Positions 9,189 through 17,795 of a stretch of DNA of 64,000 bases are shown here, in pieces. The DNA is from an uncultured Francisella sp. (lineage in GTDB: Bacteria; Pseudomonadota; Gammaproteobacteria; Burkholderiales; Neisseriaceae). The notes beneath the pieces were generated by a model. It did not search any database, was not told the origin of the DNA, and was given only the letters and a program-made list of their open reading frames with translations. How positions within the stretch are numbered: position 1 is the stretch's first letter; every line of letters starts with the position of its first letter. A program made the translations under genes and the position numbers. The stretch is from NCBI GenBank assembly GCA_943913655.1, contig CALTZA010000005.1, positions 51,646-115,645 of the forward strand, given 5' to 3'.

Positions 9189-10250
9189 ATGAATATAGCG
9201 GTAAGCGGTGATCAAAGTATCTTGCCGAATGAGAAACGTGATCAACCTCTAGATACTCTTCATACCATGCGTATGATGGTATGGGCTAGATATTATTGGC
9301 CGATTTTTGATGAGCAACATTTATGGGATCATCAGTATCAGTTGATGCAAAGAGCTAAAGAGGCTCCTATTTATTATCTTGGTCAGGGAAGCAATACTGT
9401 TTTCATGCGAAATTTTAAGGGGCTAATAGTGCATCTTTGCACACGCGGCATAGAGAAACTTTTTGAAAATGACCAAGAAGTTCGGATTAAAGTTGCTGCT
9501 GGCGAAAACTGGCATCAGTGGGTAGAGTACTGTGTTACAAAAGGCTGGTATGGGGTCGAGAATCTGGTATTGATTCCTGGTACAGTAGGGGCAGCGCCAG
9601 TACAAAATATTGGAGCTTTCGGTGTAGAAGTAGCTCAGGTAGTTGAATCGATTATGATATGGGATTGTCAAAGTGGCGAATATTTTACTTTAAGCAAGGA
9701 TGACTGTCAATTTGCTTATCGAAGTAGTATTTTTCAGCGTCAATCACAGTGGCTGATTATTTCCATTGTTTTTCGCTTAAATAAACATTTTTCTGCAAAT
9801 CTTACTTACCAGCCCTTAGCTCAGTGGTGGGATGAACAAATTATCCAAAGAAATTCAGTTCCATCGGCTAGAGATCTTGTTAATCATATTATTGAGATCA
9901 GGAAAAGTCGTCTTCCTGATAGTAAGTTATTGGCTAATAGTGGTAGTTTTTTTTATAATCCAGTGATAGATGCGCAACAGCATAAACATTTATGCCATGA
10001 CTATCCTGATTTACCGACTTATCCAACTGCAGATGGGCGTTATAAGCTGGCAGCGGCTTGGATGATTGATTATTTGGGACTGAAGGGTTTCTCAGTTGGT
10101 GATATGGCAGTTCATCAGAATCAGGCTTTAGTGTTGGTAAATAAGGGTAGGGGTACACCAACACAGCTTTTATATTTGGTTAAAATTATTCAGCAAGCGG
10201 TTTTTTCCCATTTTGGAGTAAAATTTCATACAGAGCCAAATTTGGTATAA
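9189..10250 (+). CDS. murB: UDP-N-acetylenolpyruvoylglucosamine reductase
   Basis: FAD-dependent enzyme that reduces UDP-GlcNAc-enolpyruvate to UDP-MurNAc in peptidoglycan synthesis. Visible motifs are LGQGSNTVF (FAD), LVLIPGTVGAAPVQNIGAFG (FAD/substrate), AYRSSIF, the catalytic serine in SGSFFYNP, AAWMIDYLGLKG, and a C-terminal Glu in HTEPNLV. The pattern matches type I (E. coli-like) MurB, whose usual length is ~340 aa; here 353. The frame opens at GTG 9186 and ATG follows at 9189; I use the ATG. The TetR gene begins 25 bases downstream. Confidence 0.94.
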   Translation: MNIAVSGDQSILPNEKRDQPLDTLHTMRMMVWARYYWPIFDEQHLWDHQYQLMQRAKEAPIYYLGQGSNTVFMRNFKGLIVHLCTRGIEKLFENDQEVRIKVAAGENWHQWVEYCVTKGWYGVENLVLIPGTVGAAPVQNIGAFGVEVAQVVESIMIWDCQSGEYFTLSKDDCQFAYRSSIFQRQSQWLIISIVFRLNKHFSANLTYQPLAQWWDEQIIQRNSVPSARDLVNHIIEIRKSRLPDSKLLANSGSFFYNPVIDAQQHKHLCHDYPDLPTYPTADGRYKLAAAWMIDYLGLKGFSVGDMAVHQNQALVLVNKGRGTPTQLLYLVKIIQQAVFSHFGVKFHTEPNLV

Positions 10251-10275
10251 CTTGATCAATTATTGATAGTAACTC

Positions 10276-10968
10276 ATGAAAAAAAATAAAAATTATGAAC
10301 GCATCATCCAGGCTAGTATCGCCCTTTTTAACCAGTATGGGGAGCCTTATGTAAGCACCAATCATATTGGCGATTATTTATCGATCAGTCCAGGTAATAT
10401 CTACTATTATTTTCGCAATAAAGAAGAGATTATTGCTGATATTTTTAAGCGCTGTGAAAATGATTTAATGAAATTAGTGGACGAAGCATCTCCTGAAGTT
10501 CAATGGAGCGTGCACGTGGCTTTGAATTATCTCAATCAAATTTTTCAGGTGATTTGGCATTATCGTTTTTTATTTACAGATATTTCATATTTGATTAATA
10601 AAAATGAGCGTATTAAGGCACTGCAGTTAAATTATGCAGGTAAGATTAAACCGATTTTACATCATTATATTGATTCTTGTATGAGATCAGGTTTTATACA
10701 GTGTAGTAAAGTCGAACAGAATTTTATTCAAGATAACTTGTGGTTGGTGGTGCGATATTGGTATGGCTATGACAAAATGATACATGGAGAATTGCAAGAA
10801 GATTCTTGCTTGCGTGGTAGCTTGCAAGCTTTAAGTTTAGTAAAACCTTATTTGAAAAAGGTAGATCAAAAAATTGTGGAACAGCTTTATTTTACTGGGG
10901 AAGGATCAGAGCTTTTATTGCAGCAGCAACCCGTAGCAGACGTTATAGCAAGCCACAGAGGAAAATAG
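10276..10968 (+). CDS. TetR-family transcriptional regulator
   Basis: A 230-aa DNA-binding protein. The N-terminal ~60 residues carry the TetR helix-turn-helix: RIIQASIALFNQYG, then STNHIGDYLSISPGNIYYYF and the RNKEEII cap. The C-terminal ligand/dimer domain (WYGYDKMIHGE near the middle) is less conserved and gives no inducer. It lies between murB and a HerA-like ATPase; the spacing to the ATPase is only 4 bases, so the two are likely co-expressed, though a regulatory link between them is only inference. Confidence 0.88.
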   Translation: MKKNKNYERIIQASIALFNQYGEPYVSTNHIGDYLSISPGNIYYYFRNKEEIIADIFKRCENDLMKLVDEASPEVQWSVHVALNYLNQIFQVIWHYRFLFTDISYLINKNERIKALQLNYAGKIKPILHHYIDSCMRSGFIQCSKVEQNFIQDNLWLVVRYWYGYDKMIHGELQEDSCLRGSLQALSLVKPYLKKVDQKIVEQLYFTGEGSELLLQQQPVADVIASHRGK

Positions 10969-10972
10969 TTTG

Positions 10973-12505
10973 ATGATTTTGCTTGAAATCGCCAAAGATG
11001 CGCATAATCAACCGATTGGTATTTTAGGAGAAATGGCCAACCGTCATGGTTTGATCTCAGGAGCAACAGGAACAGGAAAATCAGTCACTTTACGTAAAAT
11101 GGCAGAAAATTTTAGTGATGTGGCGGTGCCGGTCTTCCTGGTTGATGTTAAAGGAGATTTCTCTGGTATGGTCGCAGCTGGCAAGGTAGAAGGTAAATTA
11201 GCTCAAGTTGCTACTGCTCAGGGATTATCAGAAAAGTATTACCATAGTTTCCCGGTGACTTTTTGGGATATATATAGTCAATCGGGTATCCCTATACGGA
11301 TTAAGTTATCTGATATGGGTCCTTTATTGTTATCTCGCTTAATGGATTTAAGCGTCACTCAGCAAGGGGTGTTGAATCTAGTTTTTAAAATCGCTCATGA
11401 TAACGGATGGTTATTAACCGATATTAAAGACCTACGTATGCTGCTTTCTTATATATCAGAGAAAGCAGGGCAATATGAAGCTGATTATGGGCGAATTTCT
11501 TCAATGAGTGTGGCTGCTATTCAACGTCAATTGTTGGGATTAGAATCTGATGGTGCTGATGTGCTTTTTGGTGAGCCATCTCTTGAGCTAGGCGACCTAT
11601 TAAGCCAAAAAAATGGGCAAGGTATGGTGAATATTTTGGCTGGAAGTAAGCTCATGCAATCTCCCAAAACTTTTAGTGCTCTTTTATTATGGTTACTAAC
11701 CCAGCTTTTTTCTGAATTTCCTGAAGTAGGCGATTTGTCATTACCTAAGCTAGTGCTTTTTTTTGATGAAGCACAACTACTTTTTGAACATACAACTGCT
11801 GAACTATTGCAGAAAATAGAACAGGTGGTACGTTTGATTCGCTCTAAGGGAGTTGGTGTGTATTTTTGTACTCAAAGTCCTCTTGATCTGCCAGAAGTGA
11901 TTTTGGGACAATTAGGAAATAGGATACAGCATGCTCTGCGTGCCTATACACCCAAAGATCAAAAAAATGTTAAAGCTGCTGCACAAACCTTTCGTGCCAA
12001 TGTAGATTTGAATGTGGAGGAAGCCATCTCTACTATGGGAGTAGGAGAAGCGCTGATATCCTTTCTGGACGACACAGGAACGCCTCAGCCGGTTACTCGT
12101 GCACATATAATGCTTCCGGCTAGTTGCCTAACACCATTAACTGAGCAAGAAGTCGCCGCATGTGCCAAACAATCTTCTTTATATACAAAATATGCACATA
12201 GAGTTGATAATTTTAGTGCGTCAGAAGCCATTGAAAAAATCAAAAGTACAATGACAACAGCAAAGAGTGAGAAAGCTCTTGATGAAGACAGGCGCAAATC
12301 GCAGACAAATAAGGTGGGTAAAGGTGAAATAAGGGACGTTTTCAGCAAAGGATCAATAAATGTCGCCACCGGTTTTTTGCGAGGTTTGTTTGGCTTACGC
12401 AAAAGCTCCCGTAAGGGGATGAGTTATGATATTTCCAATGAGATAGGCAAAGAACTTAAAGAAAGAATCAGGCGCACCATCATAAGCGTGATTCGACGTA
12501 AATAA
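10973..12505 (+). CDS. yjgR: HerA-like ATPase, YjgR family (DUF853)
   Basis: A 510-aa P-loop ATPase. Walker A is SGATGTGKSVTLR near residue 25 and Walker B is LVLFFDEAQLLF near 265. The block VYFCTQSPLDLPEVILGQLGNRIQHALRA is characteristic of the YjgR/DUF853 group of HerA-FtsK-type motors. Family members are ~500 aa and their role is unsettled. The last ~80 residues are Lys/Arg-rich and end IISVIRRK. The frame opens at TTG 10970, but ATG 10973, placed after an AGAGGAAA Shine-Dalgarno, is the better start. It follows the TetR gene closely. Confidence 0.87.
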   Translation: MILLEIAKDAHNQPIGILGEMANRHGLISGATGTGKSVTLRKMAENFSDVAVPVFLVDVKGDFSGMVAAGKVEGKLAQVATAQGLSEKYYHSFPVTFWDIYSQSGIPIRIKLSDMGPLLLSRLMDLSVTQQGVLNLVFKIAHDNGWLLTDIKDLRMLLSYISEKAGQYEADYGRISSMSVAAIQRQLLGLESDGADVLFGEPSLELGDLLSQKNGQGMVNILAGSKLMQSPKTFSALLLWLLTQLFSEFPEVGDLSLPKLVLFFDEAQLLFEHTTAELLQKIEQVVRLIRSKGVGVYFCTQSPLDLPEVILGQLGNRIQHALRAYTPKDQKNVKAAAQTFRANVDLNVEEAISTMGVGEALISFLDDTGTPQPVTRAHIMLPASCLTPLTEQEVAACAKQSSLYTKYAHRVDNFSASEAIEKIKSTMTTAKSEKALDEDRRKSQTNKVGKGEIRDVFSKGSINVATGFLRGLFGLRKSSRKGMSYDISNEIGKELKERIRRTIISVIRRK

Positions 12506-12536
12506 TTTTGTAAATAACTTTCAGGATAATCATTGC

Positions 12537-14219
12537 ATGAGTAAATTTCTAATTATACCTATTAGTGATGCCTCACAAGGTTTTAGGACAGGTGCTGTGT
12601 TTTATGAAGCTTCTAAGACTTGGGTGAAAGACAGCCAATACTTGCGTGTATTGGGTCGAGAACTTTCTGTAACAGATACGCAATTGATCAAAAACTTGGG
12701 TATTAAAAACGCTTATGCTATTACCCCAGAGGCACTAGATCATCAACTAGTTTGCGGTAATCCTATTGAGTTGGAAGAGAAATTGGCCACTTATTTTCTC
12801 ACACATCAAAAATCGCAAAGTTGTTTATGGGTAGAAGGTTTTTCTGTAGAGTATAATCAACCCTATCTATTTGCCTTAAATCGTTATTTAGCTTCCATAC
12901 TCAAAGCAGAACTTATTTTTTGTTTGGATGTTGCGCAAATGACTGCAGAAGGAGCAGCTTTGTCCCTGCAGGCAGTATTGCGGTTTTTCTTTGAAAATGA
13001 CTGTAACCCTTTGGGTTTTGTGTTGCTTAATGTGCAGGGAGATATTGAAAATTACGTGGCAGAAGTAGAAAGTCATTTACAACGTAGTGGTTCCCCGCTG
13101 CGTTCTTTATTGGCTGTACCCAATGCCCTTAACCAAATCAAAAATAGTAACGATGTAGCGGCTATTTCATCTGAGATTAAAGAAAATTTTCTGCAAGATG
13201 CTTTAAACAAAGCGCCTGATGAACGTATGGCACCTGCTGTATATCGTGTCAAGGTCATTGAAAAAGCCAGAGAAGCCAAGAAAAGCATTATATTGCCAGA
13301 AGGCAGTGAGCCACGCACAGTACAAGCAGCCATTATCTGCCATCAAAAAAGAATCGCACATTGTGTTTTGTTAACTAAGCAAGAAGAGTTACAAAGTACC
13401 CTATCTCTTTTGGGATTACGTTTACCCAACGATATTCAAGTTATTGATCCGGATAGTATTCGTAATAAATATTTAGCAAGATTATTAAAGTTACGTCAAC
13501 ATAAAGGATTAACAGAGGACCAGGCAAGAAATCTTTTGCTAGATAATATATTTGTTGGCACTATGATGCTAGAAAATGGCGAGGTCGATGGGTTAGTGTC
13601 TGGCGCAGTACATACTACTGCCAGTACTATTCGTCCTGCTTTACAAGTGATTAAATTAGCACCAAGTGCTTCAGTGGTGTCCAGTGTATTTTTTATGTTA
13701 TTGCCTAATGAGGTTTTGATATTTGGTGATTGTGCAGTCAATGTGGAACTAACAGCAGAGCAATTAGCTGAAGTGGCCATTCAATCAGCGGATTCAGCGC
13801 GTGCCTTTGATATTGATCCCAAGGTGGCATTGATTTCATATTCGACCAAAGATTCTGGTAGTGGTGTATCGGTTGATAAAGTTAAAAAAGCTTTATCAAT
13901 TGTTCAAGCAAAACGTTCTGATATCGTTATTGATGGTCCTTTGCAATACGATGCGGCTTCGGTTCCTAGTATCGCAAGTAAAAAAGCGCCAGGAAGCCCA
14001 GTTGCAGGTCAGGCAAATGTATTTATTTTCCCTGATTTAAATACAGGTAATACTGTTTATAAAGCAGTGCAACGTACAGGACATATTGTGAGCGTTGGTC
14101 CGATGTTACAAGGGTTAAGAAAACCAGTTAACGATTTATCTCGGGGTGCGATGGTGGATGATATCGTATTTACCATTGCTATTGCTGCTATTCAGGCGAG
14201 TCAGCAAAAATTAAGATAG
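12537..14219 (+). CDS. pta: Phosphate acetyltransferase, short form
   Basis: Interconverts acetyl-CoA and acetyl phosphate. The C-terminal ~330 residues are a full PTA_PTB catalytic domain: ILPEGSEPRTVQAA, DGLVSGAVHTTAST, SALISYSTKDSGSG-type segment, DGPLQYDAA and PGSPVAGQANVFIFPDLNTG. The product is 560 aa against 714 for E. coli Pta. The N-terminal ~200 residues look like the P-loop-type (AAA_26) domain, but the DRTGG domain that normally sits between them is not evident, so the middle regulatory part seems lost. ackA, usually the neighbour, is not in the window. A 131-base gap separates it from smpB. Confidence 0.92.
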   Translation: MSKFLIIPISDASQGFRTGAVFYEASKTWVKDSQYLRVLGRELSVTDTQLIKNLGIKNAYAITPEALDHQLVCGNPIELEEKLATYFLTHQKSQSCLWVEGFSVEYNQPYLFALNRYLASILKAELIFCLDVAQMTAEGAALSLQAVLRFFFENDCNPLGFVLLNVQGDIENYVAEVESHLQRSGSPLRSLLAVPNALNQIKNSNDVAAISSEIKENFLQDALNKAPDERMAPAVYRVKVIEKAREAKKSIILPEGSEPRTVQAAIICHQKRIAHCVLLTKQEELQSTLSLLGLRLPNDIQVIDPDSIRNKYLARLLKLRQHKGLTEDQARNLLLDNIFVGTMMLENGEVDGLVSGAVHTTASTIRPALQVIKLAPSASVVSSVFFMLLPNEVLIFGDCAVNVELTAEQLAEVAIQSADSARAFDIDPKVALISYSTKDSGSGVSVDKVKKALSIVQAKRSDIVIDGPLQYDAASVPSIASKKAPGSPVAGQANVFIFPDLNTGNTVYKAVQRTGHIVSVGPMLQGLRKPVNDLSRGAMVDDIVFTIAIAAIQASQQKLR

Positions 14220-14350
14220 CCAATTATATTGATCACGTAATGTTACTAGACATTTTGTAATATCTTGATTTTAATCGTGTAGCTGACTTTTAGAAGATAT
14301 CTTTTTTTGCTAGAATAAACAGTTTTCAATCAAGTTGCTTTGGTGTTGAT

Positions 14351-14797
14351 ATGAGCTTAGCAAACAACAAGAAAGCATTTCACGATTATTTTATTGAAGA
14401 GCAGCTAGAAGCAGGTTTGGTTCTTTTAGGGTGGGAAGTAAAGGCTATTCGCGCTGGTCGCGTGCAGCTAAAAGAGAGTTATATTCGCTGGATAAAAGGG
14501 GCATTTTATTTGGTGGGTTGTCATATTACCGCTTTGCCTGAAGCTTCTACTCATGTCACAACTGACCCAATTCGAGCAAGAAAGTTATTATTGCATCAAA
14601 AAGAGATCAATAAGTTAATCGGTAGAATAGAAAAAGCAGGATATACTTTGATTGCGCTTAATCTACATATCAATCGAGGCTATATTAAATTAGAAGCAGG
14701 CCTTGCTAAGGGTAAGAAACAACATGATAAACGTCATGCTTTAAAAGAAAAAGATTGGAAAATGGAGCAAAGCCGCTTATTAAAGATGCATCGTTAA
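14351..14797 (+). CDS. smpB: SsrA (tmRNA)-binding protein
   Basis: SmpB binds tmRNA and rescues stalled ribosomes. Family signatures are FIEEQLEAGLVLLGWEVKA and IRAGRVQLKESYI at the N-terminus, the RARKLLLHQKEINKLIG block, and a basic tail (KKQHDKRHALKEKDW). At 148 aa it is within the normal range (E. coli 160). No tmRNA gene (ssrA) is recognisable beside it. A TAGAAT hexamer at 14311-14316, 35 bases before the ATG, could be its -10 element. guaA starts 22 bases downstream. Confidence 0.96.
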   Translation: MSLANNKKAFHDYFIEEQLEAGLVLLGWEVKAIRAGRVQLKESYIRWIKGAFYLVGCHITALPEASTHVTTDPIRARKLLLHQKEINKLIGRIEKAGYTLIALNLHINRGYIKLEAGLAKGKKQHDKRHALKEKDWKMEQSRLLKMHR

Positions 14798-14818
14798 CAT
14801 ATACTAGAGATTGGTAGA

Positions 14819-16399
14819 GTGGATAAAATATTGATATTAGATTTTGGTTCTCAGTTTAGCCAGCTGATTGCCAGGAGGGTAAGAGAGCTACATGTTTACT
14901 GCGAGTTACACCCTTTTGATTGGCCAATTAAGAAAATCAAGGCTTTTGCTGCCAAAGGCATTATCTTATCCGGTGGGCCTAAATCAGTCATAGATAGCAG
15001 TTATCAGGCTGATCCCGCCCTTTTGGAATTGGGTGTGCCGGTTTTGGGAATCTGTTATGGTATGCAATGGATGACCTACGCCTTAGGTGGCGAAGTGGAA
15101 ACCAGTTCTCAGCGAGAATTTGGTTATGCAACAGTTACTGTTTTCTCTTCTTTATTAACCTCGGGAATTTTTGATGAAGTCGCTGAAACAATGGGAGAGA
15201 AAAACGAAATATTGCATGTATGGATGAGCCATGGTGATCGTGTTAAACGGTTAGCAAAAGGGTTTTATACTGCGGGTACTACGCCCCATTGTCCTCATGC
15301 GATCATTGCAGATGATCACCGTCGCTTATATGGATTACAATTTCACCCAGAAGTGACCCATACTCCTTCTGGAACTAATTTATTGGCGCGCTTTGTACAT
15401 GAGCTATGTCAGACAAAGTCAGAATGGACTGTATCCCGTTATATTGAAGAACGGATACAAGATATTAAAACTCAAGTTGGTTCAGATCAAGTCATTTTGG
15501 CGCTTTCGGGTGGGGTTGATTCTTCTGTAGCAGCGGTACTCATTCATCGGGCCATTGGCAAACAGCTGCATTGTGTTTTTGTCGATCATGGTTTATTGCG
15601 GTTAAATGAAGCACAACAGGTGAAGGATTATTTAGTACATGACTTGGGCGTGAATGTGACATTTGTCAATGCTCAGGAGCGTTTTATGACAGCACTCAGG
15701 GCTGTGAGTGATCCTGAAAAAAAGCGTAAAATTATTGGTGCTCAATTCATCGAAGTCTTTGAAGAACAAGCGGCAAAAATATCGACTGCTCAATGGTTGG
15801 CTCAGGGAACCATCTATCCTGATGTCATTGAATCAGCAGACAGCCATACTCAGAAAGCACAGGCAATTAAGAGTCATCATAATGTAGGAGGGTTACCTGA
15901 TACCTTACGTTTGCAGCTTTTGGAACCCTTGCGCGATTTATTCAAAGATGAGGTGCGAGCATTGGGTATAGAGTTAGGATTACCCAAACAGCTATTATAT
16001 CGCCATCCATTTCCAGGTCCTGGGTTAGCGGTACGTATTCTGGGGGAGATCACAACTGAAAGAGTTAATTTGCTACAGTTAGCCGATGCGATTTTTATTA
16101 AAGAATTACGTTTGACTCAAGATAAAGACGGTATAAGTTGGTATGATAAAGTGTCGCAAGCCTTTGCTGTTTTTCTACCTGTGCGATCAGTAGGAGTGAT
16201 GGGAGATAATCGCACTTATGATTATGTGATTGCCTTGCGCGCAGTTATTACCGATGATTTTATGACGGCGCATTGGGCTCATTTGCCTTGTGAACTATTA
16301 AGTCGCATATCAAACCGCATTATCAACGAGGTTTCAGGTATTAATCGGGTAGTTTATGATGTCTCAAGCAAACCTCCATCGACCATTGAGTGGGAATAA
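14819..16399 (+). CDS. guaA: GMP synthase (glutamine-hydrolysing)
   Basis: Aminates XMP to GMP. The N-terminal glutamine amidotransferase domain shows LDFGSQFSQLIARRVREL, the nucleophile Cys in GICYGMQW near residue 80, and the His/Glu pair in LQFHPEVTHT near 180. The ATP-pyrophosphatase domain has the P-loop LSGGVDSSV near 230; the dimerisation domain ends in the diagnostic PPSTIEWE. At 526 aa it matches E. coli GuaA (525). The start is GTG at 14819 (MDKILILDFGSQ); no ATG is available nearby. guaB, often its operon partner, is absent; smpB lies upstream and glmU starts 5 bases after the stop. Confidence 0.97.
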   Translation: MDKILILDFGSQFSQLIARRVRELHVYCELHPFDWPIKKIKAFAAKGIILSGGPKSVIDSSYQADPALLELGVPVLGICYGMQWMTYALGGEVETSSQREFGYATVTVFSSLLTSGIFDEVAETMGEKNEILHVWMSHGDRVKRLAKGFYTAGTTPHCPHAIIADDHRRLYGLQFHPEVTHTPSGTNLLARFVHELCQTKSEWTVSRYIEERIQDIKTQVGSDQVILALSGGVDSSVAAVLIHRAIGKQLHCVFVDHGLLRLNEAQQVKDYLVHDLGVNVTFVNAQERFMTALRAVSDPEKKRKIIGAQFIEVFEEQAAKISTAQWLAQGTIYPDVIESADSHTQKAQAIKSHHNVGGLPDTLRLQLLEPLRDLFKDEVRALGIELGLPKQLLYRHPFPGPGLAVRILGEITTERVNLLQLADAIFIKELRLTQDKDGISWYDKVSQAFAVFLPVRSVGVMGDNRTYDYVIALRAVITDDFMTAHWAHLPCELLSRISNRIINEVSGINRVVYDVSSKPPSTIEWE

Positions 16400-16404
16400 A
16401 ACAT

Positions 16405-17793
16405 ATGGATGAAAAGCATAGTCTACAAATGTCGCAAATATCAATTGTGATTTTAGCGGCGGGCCAAGGCGCGCGTATGCAATCGAATGTTCCTAAGGTG
16501 CTGCAACCTCTGGCTGGTAAAGCGTTATTGAGCTGGGTGTTAGAAACAGCGCAGCGAATTAGTCCACGCTTGTTTGTGGTGGTTGGTCATCAAAAAGAGC
16601 AATTACAAGCAGCAATACAAACACCTGTGACCTGGATTACTCAAGATAAACAGTTAGGCACCGCGCATGCGTTAAAAATGGCCTTACCCTATATTCCAGA
16701 TACTGGACAGACCTTAGTCTTATACGGCGATATTCCTTTAATTGAAGAAACAAGCTTACGTAATTTATTGCATATAACAAGTCAAACATCTTTGGGTGTT
16801 TTAACTGATATCGTTGATGACCCAACAGGGTATGGACGCATTGTGCGTAATGATTTTGGAGAAATTCTTGGTATTGTAGAAGAAAAAGATGCGACTGAGG
16901 AGCAAAAAGATATTTGTGAAGTCAATACAGGTATTTATGTAATTCCCAATGTCCATGTCCATGATTGGATTGCTAGGGTGGATAAGCGTAATATGCAGCA
17001 AGAATATTATCTTACCGATTTAGTGGCCTTGGCTTGTCAAGATGGTGTGAAGATTATTACTCAAAAAGTCAAAGAACATCATTGGGTGGCAGGAGTCAAT
17101 GATAAACAACAGCTAGCTGCTTTAGAACGGGTATGGCAATATCATCAGGCTCAGAAATTGCTGCAGCAGGGAGTGACTTTATTAGATCCCAGTCGTTTTG
17201 ATTTACGTGGTCGGCTTTGCTGCGGGCAAGATGTATTGATTGATATTAATGCTGTTTTTACTGGTGATAATATATTGGAGGATGGGGTTACTATTGGTGC
17301 TAATTGTGTTTTGCATAATGTCACGATTCATCGCGGTGCATACATCGCACCTTTTTGTCATTTACAAGATTGTAAAATTGGAGAAGCAGCTAGAGTAGGT
17401 CCTTTTGCCCGCTTACGTCCTGGGACAGTGTTGGAAAAAAATACTCATACTGGTAATTTTGTGGAAATTAAAAAATCAACTATAGCAACAGGCAGTAAAG
17501 TGAATCATTTAACCTACATTGGCGATAGCTATGTTGGTAAAAATTCCAATATTGGAGCAGGTTGTGTAACCTGTAATTATGATGGGGTACACAAATATGC
17601 TACCTACATTGGTGAGGATTGTTTTATCGGATCAGGAGTATTGATGGTTGCTCCTGTGACGATTAATAATGGTGCAACAGTGGGTGCAGGTAGTGTGATT
17701 ACTAAAGATTGTCCCAAAAATACTCTCAGTTTATCGCGATCCAAGCAAATAACTATCCCTGGTTGGAAAAGGCCTAATAAGGAGGGAAACTAG
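16405..17793 (+). CDS. glmU: Bifunctional GlcN-1-P acetyltransferase / GlcNAc-1-P uridyltransferase
   Basis: Makes UDP-GlcNAc for peptidoglycan and lipopolysaccharide. The N-terminal pyrophosphorylase domain has ILAAGQGARM, the PKVLQPLAGK loop, QLGTAHA and YGDIPL. The C-terminal left-handed beta-helix has GPFARLRPGT, NFVEIKKS, HLTYIGDSYVG and GAGCVTCNYDG. Length (~462 aa) fits E. coli GlmU (456). Start choice is uncertain: ATG 16405 or ATG 16429 (MSQISIVILAAG, closer to the E. coli N-terminus); neither has a clear Shine-Dalgarno. glmS follows 2 bases downstream, giving a two-gene UDP-GlcNAc module. Confidence 0.96.
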   Translation: MDEKHSLQMSQISIVILAAGQGARMQSNVPKVLQPLAGKALLSWVLETAQRISPRLFVVVGHQKEQLQAAIQTPVTWITQDKQLGTAHALKMALPYIPDTGQTLVLYGDIPLIEETSLRNLLHITSQTSLGVLTDIVDDPTGYGRIVRNDFGEILGIVEEKDATEEQKDICEVNTGIYVIPNVHVHDWIARVDKRNMQQEYYLTDLVALACQDGVKIITQKVKEHHWVAGVNDKQQLAALERVWQYHQAQKLLQQGVTLLDPSRFDLRGRLCCGQDVLIDINAVFTGDNILEDGVTIGANCVLHNVTIHRGAYIAPFCHLQDCKIGEAARVGPFARLRPGTVLEKNTHTGNFVEIKKSTIATGSKVNHLTYIGDSYVGKNSNIGAGCVTCNYDGVHKYATYIGEDCFIGSGVLMVAPVTINNGATVGAGSVITKDCPKNTLSLSRSKQITIPGWKRPNKEGN

Positions 17794-17795
17794 AC

